A model generated the notes under the pieces. That model was not told where the DNA came from and did not search any database. It was given only the letters and a program-made list of their open reading frames with translations. This document shows, piece by piece, positions 24,647-29,427 of a stretch of 29,427 bases of DNA (the stretch's first letter is position 1; each line of letters begins with the position of its first letter). The translations under genes were made by a program, and so were the position numbers. This DNA comes from Pseudomonadota bacterium (GTDB taxonomy: Bacteria > Pseudomonadota > Gammaproteobacteria > Halothiobacillales > Halothiobacillaceae), in contig JAJYPA010000049.1 in NCBI GenBank assembly GCA_021795795.1, positions 1 to 29,427 on the forward strand, written 5' to 3'.

Positions 24647-25849
24647 GTCTTAATCACCTGCAGGAAGTCGGGGTAATGAAACGAAGCGTCGGGGGGGTCG
24701 TGGCAGAAACTGCTTTGTCTTAATCCCCTTCAGGAAGTCGGGGTAATGAAACCGCGAACACGAATTGCAAGATCGTATCGTACAAGTCTTAATCCCCTTC
24801 AGGAAGTCGGGGTAATGAAACCGCGAACACGAATTGCAAGATCGTATCGTACAAGTCTTAATCCCCTTCAGGAAGTCGGGGTAATGAAACTGTTGCGGAT
24901 CTTGAGGAGATACCATGAAAAAGGGTCTTAATCCCCTTCAGGAAGTCGGGGTAATGAAACGACCCCACTTCACTTGGCAGCTCAGTACTTCAGTCTTAAT
25001 CCCCTTCAGGAAGTCGGGGTAATGAAACAAAGATGGCTCTCCCCAAATCTGGGGAAATGTGTCTTAATCCCCTTCAGGAAGTCGGGGTAATGAAACCACG
25101 CTTGCGAAAGGATGAGTGATGCGCAGTTGTCTTAATCCCCTTCAGGAAGTCGGGGTAATGAAACTGATTAAGGAGTAAGATAATGACCCCTTTTGAGTCT
25201 TAATCCCCTTCAGGAAGTCGGGGTAATGAAACTGAGTATCAGGCGGCCAAGAAAATCTTTGAAAGTCTTAATCCCCTTCAGGAAGTCGGGGTAATGAAAC
25301 CCAGCACTATCACTTCAACCCCATGGTGCTCCGGTCTTAATCCCCTTCAGGAAGTCGGGGTAATGAAACAGAAACCGCCTTCGTAGATCGCAGTTCCTAC
25401 GTGTCTTAATCCCCTTCAGGAAGTCGGGGTAATGAAACGAAATCAGATCCAGGCAATCCGGAAGAAAAACTGTCTTAATCCCCTTCAGGAAGTCGGGGTA
25501 ATGAAACGGAAATGTTTTGCCTGCGGCAACCCAGCGTCTGTCTTAATCCCCTTCAGGAAGTCGGGGTAATGAAACCCGAGGAGGATAAGGAGGTCATTGG
25601 CAAGTTTGTCTTAATCCCCTTCAGGAAGTCGGGGTAATGAAACCGTGCAGGAGGAACTCGGGGATGCGGCTGAACCGTCTTAATCCCCTTCAGGAAGTCG
25701 GGGTAATGAAACTGCGGTCAAGTTGCTGGAGGACGGGATCAACGCGTCTTAATCCCCTTCAGGAAGTCGGGGTAATGAAACGGGAAAAAGCATCGCCTCG
25801 TTGAATTCCTGGCGTCTTAATCCCCTTCAGGAAGTCGGGGTAATGAAAC
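24647..25849 (-). CRISPR. CRISPR array: 18 repeats of 36 bp, 17 spacers of 32-34 bp
   Basis: Repeats start at 24647, 24717, 24786, 24855, 24925, 24993, 25061, 25129, 25197, 25265, 25334, 25403, 25472, 25540, 25608, 25677, 25746 and 25814. On the plus strand each begins GTCTTAATCC and ends GGGGTAATGAAAC. All copies are identical except the first (24647), which has two changes (positions 10 and 14). Spacers 2 and 3 (24753-24785 and 24822-24854) are identical. I assign the minus strand as transcribed: the degenerate terminal repeat is at the far left, the adaptation genes and a promoter are on the right, and in this sense the CCCC...GGGG hairpin is followed by exactly 8 nt (ATTAAGAC), as Cas6 cleavage requires. 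Against it, the plus-strand 3' end GAAAC resembles common handles. Each spacer is 32 to 34 nt. Confidence 0.98.
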
Positions 25850-25992
25850 TCTGGCTTTGGGAAGCCCCGTCGTTATTGGCTTGGCAGGGGCATTTGCGGA
25901 CGGTAGCCCTCAAACACACCCACGGCTTTGGCCAACATGGTCATTATGGCTGATTTTACCTTAATAATCAACAAGCGGACGATTATGGGTTG
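25850..25992 (-). promoter_or_regulatory. Predicted leader with sigma70-like promoter for the array
   Basis: The 143 bp between the last repeat and the distal cas2 stop contain, on the minus strand, TTGATT (25971-25966) and CATAAT (25948-25943) with a 17-bp spacer. Transcription would start near 25936, giving a leader RNA of about 85 nt before the first repeat. The segment nearest the repeats is GC-richer and non-coding on both strands. Its place next to cas2 and the unchanged terminal repeat at 25814 fit a leader end. Confidence 0.6.
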
Positions 25993-26268
25993 TTAAAGAA
26001 CGATCACACCACTATCTTCGGGCAGCATCCCTTTCCCGTAACAGACGATAGCTGATTTATCCCTGCCACACAAGACGTAATAACGGACTCGATCCGTTTC
26101 CTGGTGGATCAACCGAGACACGGCTTGTTTCAGTTCCGTCAACCGACGTTTGTCCAGGTGACATTCGTACACACTTCCCTGCACCCGATAGCCATACCCC
26201 TCGATGGCATTCATGACATGAAGTCGTCGACGGTCATCAAATATGTCATAACAGACGATTACCAGCAT
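25993..26268 (-). CDS. cas2: Cas2, second copy
   Basis: The 91-residue protein shows the Cas2 ferredoxin-like pattern: VIVCYDIFDDRRRLHVMNAI with the conserved Asp after the first strand, YGYRVQGSVYECHLD, and RVRYYVLCGRDKSAIV. With Cas1 it forms the spacer-integration complex. It starts 3 nt after the first cas2 copy and differs from it strongly, so it is not a recent duplicate. Two distinct Cas2 proteins with an RT-Cas1 suggest a mixed integrase or a division of roles. Confidence 0.93.
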   Translation of the reverse strand: MLVIVCYDIFDDRRRLHVMNAIEGYGYRVQGSVYECHLDKRRLTELKQAVSRLIHQETDRVRYYVLCGRDKSAIVCYGKGMLPEDSGVIVL

Positions 26269-26271
26269 GAT

Positions 26272-26550
26272 TTACAGGATCCAGTCGATGGGCAACCCTG
26301 GTTTACGACCTCGCCCTTGAAAGACGACACGTTCCTCGCACCAGGTACAAAGCGGATAAGCACGCAGACTGTCGGTTTCCGGGTTGATGAATTTCGTCAT
26401 CTCGTACCATATCCGGTCAAATTGTGCGGTTTTTAGCTGGCATTCAAACACCGTAAAATTCACCTTTTCACCAAACCCGTAAAGTAATTTCTCCATGCAA
26501 CGACGACTTCGATCTTCCGCAATGTCGTAACAAATCATCCAGAGTTTCAT
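26272..26550 (-). CDS. cas2: Cas2, first copy
   Basis: The 92-residue protein begins MKLWMICYDIAEDRSRRCME, has KLLYGFGEKVNFTVFECQLK and the C-terminal strand RAYPLCTWCEERVVFQGRGR, the usual Cas2 fold with the Asp in CYDI. It starts 2 nt after the RT-Cas1 stop. It has an unusual pair of cysteines (LCTWC) at the position where the sister copy reads LCGRD. Together with RT-Cas1 and the second Cas2 it forms the adaptation operon. Confidence 0.93.
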   Translation of the reverse strand: MKLWMICYDIAEDRSRRCMEKLLYGFGEKVNFTVFECQLKTAQFDRIWYEMTKFINPETDSLRAYPLCTWCEERVVFQGRGRKPGLPIDWIL

Positions 26551-26552
26551 GA

Positions 26553-28673
26553 TCAGCGTAGGGTAAAGGGTTCGTAAACCTGCTCTTCGCCCAGCATGAC
26601 GCGCGCATAGTGATAGACCTGAAACTGGATGGCGCGGTGATAGTCCATGCGGTGACGCACGCGGGGGTGCAGAATAGCGCTGCGGAATTTACTCTGAATC
26701 AGGGCTACATATTTTCGGCGCGCGTTGTCTTCCATGCGGCACGGGTATTCTGCCTGGTCCTCCATCACGAAGTCTTCCGGCTTCAACAGCCCATCGATCA
26801 GGGCATACAAAGCCACGGTGTCAACCACGGGTCCCCTGAATTCTTCCATCAGATCGGAGACCAGGGCGGGATGCCCAGGACGCAAGGCGTGCAATGCGCC
26901 AAGATAGGGGTTCAACCCCCGCCGATGAACCAGGGTCATGATGGTATTGAACAGGATTCCGTAACCGTAAGAAATCAAGAGATTGAAGGGATCGGCGGGT
27001 GGCCGGCGCTGGCGTCCGGAAAACCCCCAGCACGGAGGAATCAACTGTTTGACCGCCGTAAAGAATACATGCGCCCCCTGCCCTTCCGTACCTCTGACCT
27101 GGTCCAGAGTCAATGTAGTGGGCAACCGATGCATCAAATCGGCCAACTGATGATCGGCTTTTTGCAATTGATCCAGTTGCCTGCGACGGTTATAGCGTCG
27201 CAACAAAACACGGGTGTTATGCAGTTTTCCACGCACATAGGCACGGCCCAGCATAAGTTTGACCGCCCCATCCTCATCACGCAGAAACTGGGCGCGATGA
27301 AGGTCAGCATGGTTATGGCGAAAAGTATCCAGCGCCGCAAGGCAATTCCCCCCGACATCGCAGAAATAGACCTCCACCTGGTGTTTGGCGGCATGGCGCA
27401 TCAGCGCCGTACTGACCATGTGATTGCCCTGAATCACGATTTGGTCAAGGGTGTTGAAGGGGATTGTTTCGCCAACCTCTTGGCGTCGACCGATGATCAG
27501 GCGATCGTTCTCTTTGTAAAAAGCCAGTCCATGTCCCGTGACCACCAAGGAACGAACCTGGGGGTCCAGGGGGGCGTCCACAAACTCCCAATCCTGTTCA
27601 TTATCGAGTTCCGTCGGGATGGCGCGTGATCTAACCCTGACAGCAGGTTCGTCTGCAGACCCCAAGTTTGGCAATTTATCAGGAAAAACCGTCGCTGGGT
27701 CAGGAAGGTTCCGCACAGGCTCTTCATCTTTGAAATGGCGTCGGCTGAAGGCCCTTTCATGGGCTTCCAGTCCCGGATATTCGTTGGGAATGACCCATGG
27801 CTCTGCCCCCTCTGTGACAGGCTTGAGGAGATTGCGGATAAAGTCCACTCCCAGAAACCGGAAGCCCTCATCAAAATGGGTGACACGGGTCTTATCCGAC
27901 TGGAGATCGAGTTTCAACTTTTTCATGACGTCCATCGTCAGTTGCAAAGCCTCCTCGGCTTCCTGACGTTCCCGGCACAGAATCAGAAAATCGTCGGCAA
28001 ATCGCACCAGACGGTATTGATGCCCCATGATATTTTCGTCGAAATCGTCCAGATACAAATTGGCCAGCAGGGGTGACAGGGGGGAGCCCTGGGGAATGCC
28101 TTTTTCCAGCAGAAAGGGTGGACCCGACAGCGGTTGAATCACAGCAGACAACCACAGATCGATGAGCGGAAATGTGCTGTCATCCGGCACAGTACGTTCC
28201 AGTTTTTCCCTCAGCAGGCGATGGTCGATGTTGTCAAAGAAAGCCGTAATGTCCGCATCCACCACCCACTGAAACCCCTGGTCACGCAATCGTGTTACCG
28301 TGGCCACGGCCATCTTGACGGAGTGACCCTGACGATAGGCAAAACTGGCCGTTTCCAGTTGACTGTCGATGGAGGGCGTCAATGCCTGGGCTACAGCCGT
28401 TTGAAGAATGCGATCCCGCACCGTCGGAATTCCCAACTTTCTGAGTTTTCCGGTTTTTTTGGCAATCGGAATTTCCAGTAACGGAGAAGGACTGTAAAGA
28501 TGTTGCTCAACCTCTGAGCGTAAGGTTATGAGCCGACCAAACAACTTTTCTCCGAATTGTTCCAGACTGACTCCGTCAATGCCAGGACTGCCGTGGTTTT
28601 GACGTACTCGCTCCCACGCCGCGAACAGGGAAGGGTCCGTCAGCGCCGAGGCGAGTAATGTCATATCACCCAT
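26553..28673 (-). CDS. cas1: Reverse transcriptase-Cas1 fusion
   Basis: The 706-residue protein joins an N-terminal group II intron-like reverse transcriptase (residues about 1-285) to a Cas1 integrase (about 370-706). RT motifs are GKLRKLGIPTVRDRILQTAV, VVDADITAFFDNIDH (catalytic Asp141), KGIPQGSPLSPLLANLYLDD and RFADDFLIL (Asp227/Asp228; FADD instead of YADD). Cas1 has Glu530 in RGTEGQGA, His595 in LGALHALRPGH and Asp607/Glu610 in SDLMEEFR. Such fusions acquire spacers directly from RNA. There is no N-terminal Cas6 domain, unlike some RT-Cas1 proteins; Cas6 is a separate gene here. A linker of about 80 residues (290-370, rich in Pro and Glu) joins the two halves. The start at 28673 lacks a strong ribosome-binding site; Met4 (28664) is the alternative. 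Confidence 0.96.
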   Translation of the reverse strand: MGDMTLLASALTDPSLFAAWERVRQNHGSPGIDGVSLEQFGEKLFGRLITLRSEVEQHLYSPSPLLEIPIAKKTGKLRKLGIPTVRDRILQTAVAQALTPSIDSQLETASFAYRQGHSVKMAVATVTRLRDQGFQWVVDADITAFFDNIDHRLLREKLERTVPDDSTFPLIDLWLSAVIQPLSGPPFLLEKGIPQGSPLSPLLANLYLDDFDENIMGHQYRLVRFADDFLILCRERQEAEEALQLTMDVMKKLKLDLQSDKTRVTHFDEGFRFLGVDFIRNLLKPVTEGAEPWVIPNEYPGLEAHERAFSRRHFKDEEPVRNLPDPATVFPDKLPNLGSADEPAVRVRSRAIPTELDNEQDWEFVDAPLDPQVRSLVVTGHGLAFYKENDRLIIGRRQEVGETIPFNTLDQIVIQGNHMVSTALMRHAAKHQVEVYFCDVGGNCLAALDTFRHNHADLHRAQFLRDEDGAVKLMLGRAYVRGKLHNTRVLLRRYNRRRQLDQLQKADHQLADLMHRLPTTLTLDQVRGTEGQGAHVFFTAVKQLIPPCWGFSGRQRRPPADPFNLLISYGYGILFNTIMTLVHRRGLNPYLGALHALRPGHPALVSDLMEEFRGPVVDTVALYALIDGLLKPEDFVMEDQAEYPCRMEDNARRKYVALIQSKFRSAILHPRVRHRMDYHRAIQFQVYHYARVMLGEEQVYEPFTLR

Positions 28674-28688
28674 GTTGGAGGAATGAGA

Positions 28689-29093
28689 TCAACGGTTGAG
28701 CAACCCCGTTTTTTGAGTTACCTCGGATTCGTTGATGGAATAGCGCTGCACGATGTTTTTCTTGTCGAACATCACCACGAGGGATTTTCGGGTGCCGCTG
28801 GAACTTGCGCCAAACATATTGACGATGGGCACATAACTGATGGCATCGGCCGACATCTTGGTAAAACTGTAGGTCCATATCTCCAACCCGCTATCCGTGA
28901 AGGATGTGGAGGTAGGCGCTCCAAATAACGCCTGGACCTGGGCTTGCGTCGTCTTTCCCTCTTCGATCTTGCTCTTGATGGTATCGCCCGATTCAGCACG
29001 GATGCTCTCATTGCCCGTGCTGGCGCAACCCGTTACCAAGAAAGCCAGAGAAATCGTTCCAGCCATGAATACCTGCCTGATTTTTTTGCTCAT
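28689..29093 (-). CDS. SmpA/BamE-domain lipoprotein
   Basis: From the ATG at 29093 (AAGGA 8-9 nt upstream) the 134-residue product has a lipoprotein signal, MSKKIRQVFMAGTISLAFLV with the lipobox VTGC just after. A SmpA/OmlA-like domain follows: SKIEEGKTTQAQVQALFGAP, then GLEIWTYSFTKMSA and KSLVVMFDKKNIVQRYSIN. BamE-like proteins of this fold sit in the outer membrane or periplasm; many paralogues exist beside true BamE, and this short form with a central YVPIVNMFG segment is more likely one of them. The frame stays open to the window edge, but upstream residues are not protein-like and there is no better start. It lies 15 bp before the RT-Cas1 start, on the same strand, which may be coincidence. 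Confidence 0.85.
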   Translation of the reverse strand: MSKKIRQVFMAGTISLAFLVTGCASTGNESIRAESGDTIKSKIEEGKTTQAQVQALFGAPTSTSFTDSGLEIWTYSFTKMSADAISYVPIVNMFGASSSGTRKSLVVMFDKKNIVQRYSINESEVTQKTGLLNR

Positions 29094-29427
29094 TGTCTTG
29101 ATCCTTTGCGATTGATGTCTTTTGTATAAAATAGTCACTGGCCTTTCATGACCACCTCTGACTGCAGGGGCGGCGCCAACAGGAATCCAGCATAATTCGT
29201 CATGGTCCAAAACTTGCGTTTGGCAACATTGCAATTTCCAGCGCCCCCCCAGCCATTCCAGGCAATCCGACTCACGCCCGTCGACTATACTCAACAGTAT
29301 GGGGTTTTCTGAGGAAGTCACGACTTGGGGACCTCCCGAACCCGGCTCCAATCGGGGGATATGAACCGAGGCAGTTGGTGGAACAATTTCTCGTGTCGAC
29401 GGGGTGTGGTGCCTGCCAGTTTTCACA
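29094..29427. other. Upstream region without a recognised gene
   Basis: No frame on either strand shows family resemblance. On the minus strand a TATTTTATAC stretch about 40 bp before the lipoprotein start may be its -10 region; no convincing -35 could be fixed. Confidence 0.4.

Noticed and set aside
24650..24931. Open frames within the array encoding a repeated peptide
   Set aside because: They are the translation of the CRISPR repeats on either strand, not genes.
24683..25813. Self-targeting spacers against this window
   Set aside because: No spacer match outside the array was seen by eye; a proper search was not possible.
24647..25849. Plus-strand transcription of the array, suggested by the GAAAC repeat end
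   Set aside because: The degenerate repeat position, the promoter and cas2/cas1 on the right, the exact 8-nt handle and the SD-ATG sense of two spacers favour the minus strand; kept as a minor alternative.
26610..27629. Long plus-strand open frame of 339 codons
   Set aside because: It is antisense to RT-Cas1, whose motifs are continuous through the same bases; the antisense product shows no family pattern.
27800..28673. A free group II intron or retron reverse transcriptase
   Set aside because: The RT is joined in frame to a complete Cas1 domain and followed by cas2, and no intron RNA ends or retron msr/msd structures are seen.

Overview
The window is a proteobacterial segment, most likely beta- or gammaproteobacterial. 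The support is a Tn21-like mer module, a TIGR01777/CIA30/TspO/GDCCVxC gene group and a CARF protein of the Nitrosomonas NE0113 family. Species cannot be named from the sequence alone. It has four parts, read left to right.

(1) 1-5.2 kb, sulfur and mercury handling. A sulfide:quinone-reductase-like flavoprotein gene is fused at its left end to a fragment of an unrelated methyltransferase gene on the other strand. A DsrE-family protein and an ArsR-rhodanese fusion regulator follow, with a 20-bp dyad in the divergent spacer. Next is a compact mer operon: merT-merP-merA on the minus strand, divergent from merR, with a textbook MerR promoter (19-bp spacer and perfect dyad).

(2) 5.2-8.7 kb, a zone of gene decay. 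It holds an intact ribbon-helix-helix antitoxin beside a PIN toxin cut off after about 19 recognisable residues, a run of three strong hairpins, and a frameshifted IS256-type transposase remnant. One intact gene (TIGR01777 epimerase) is followed by three damaged ones: CIA30 with an in-frame amber codon, TspO without its N-terminus, and a GDCCVxC protein with a frameshift at a homopolymer.

(3) 8.8-24.5 kb, a type III (III-D-like) CRISPR effector locus, all on the minus strand and tightly packed with many ATGA or 1-nt overlaps. In transcription order it encodes a 4-TM membrane protein, an SPFH/stomatin protein, a short CARF-like fragment, a two-TM CARF membrane protein, a lipoprotein, an NE0113-family CARF-wHTH protein, Cas6, a DUF1874/Crn2-like ring nuclease, Cas10 (GGDD present, HD nuclease absent), a Cas7-like RAMP, Csx10, a double-RAMP Cas7 fusion, a Csx19-like protein and a TIGR03986 RAMP. 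A Csx2-type CARF-HEPN ribonuclease follows after a gap. Cas10 should make cyclic oligoadenylate (cOA) on target RNA binding, and the CARF proteins should respond to it. The membrane set is the most unusual part: a membrane cOA receptor encoded with an SPFH scaffold, a small polytopic protein and a lipoprotein suggests a membrane-acting arm of the defence.

(4) 24.6-28.7 kb, array and adaptation. There are 18 repeats of 36 bp and 17 spacers, then two tandem cas2 genes and an RT-Cas1 fusion. Five observations argue that the array is transcribed on the minus strand from a leader beside cas2: the degenerate repeat at the left end, a sigma70-like promoter in the right flank, the adaptation genes on the right, a hairpin base exactly 8 nt from the repeat end in that orientation, and two spacers that carry a Shine-Dalgarno plus ATG on the plus strand. 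crRNAs would then be antisense to mRNAs, as an RNA-targeting system with RT-assisted spacer acquisition would need. A SmpA/BamE-like lipoprotein gene closes the window; the last 330 bases show no gene.
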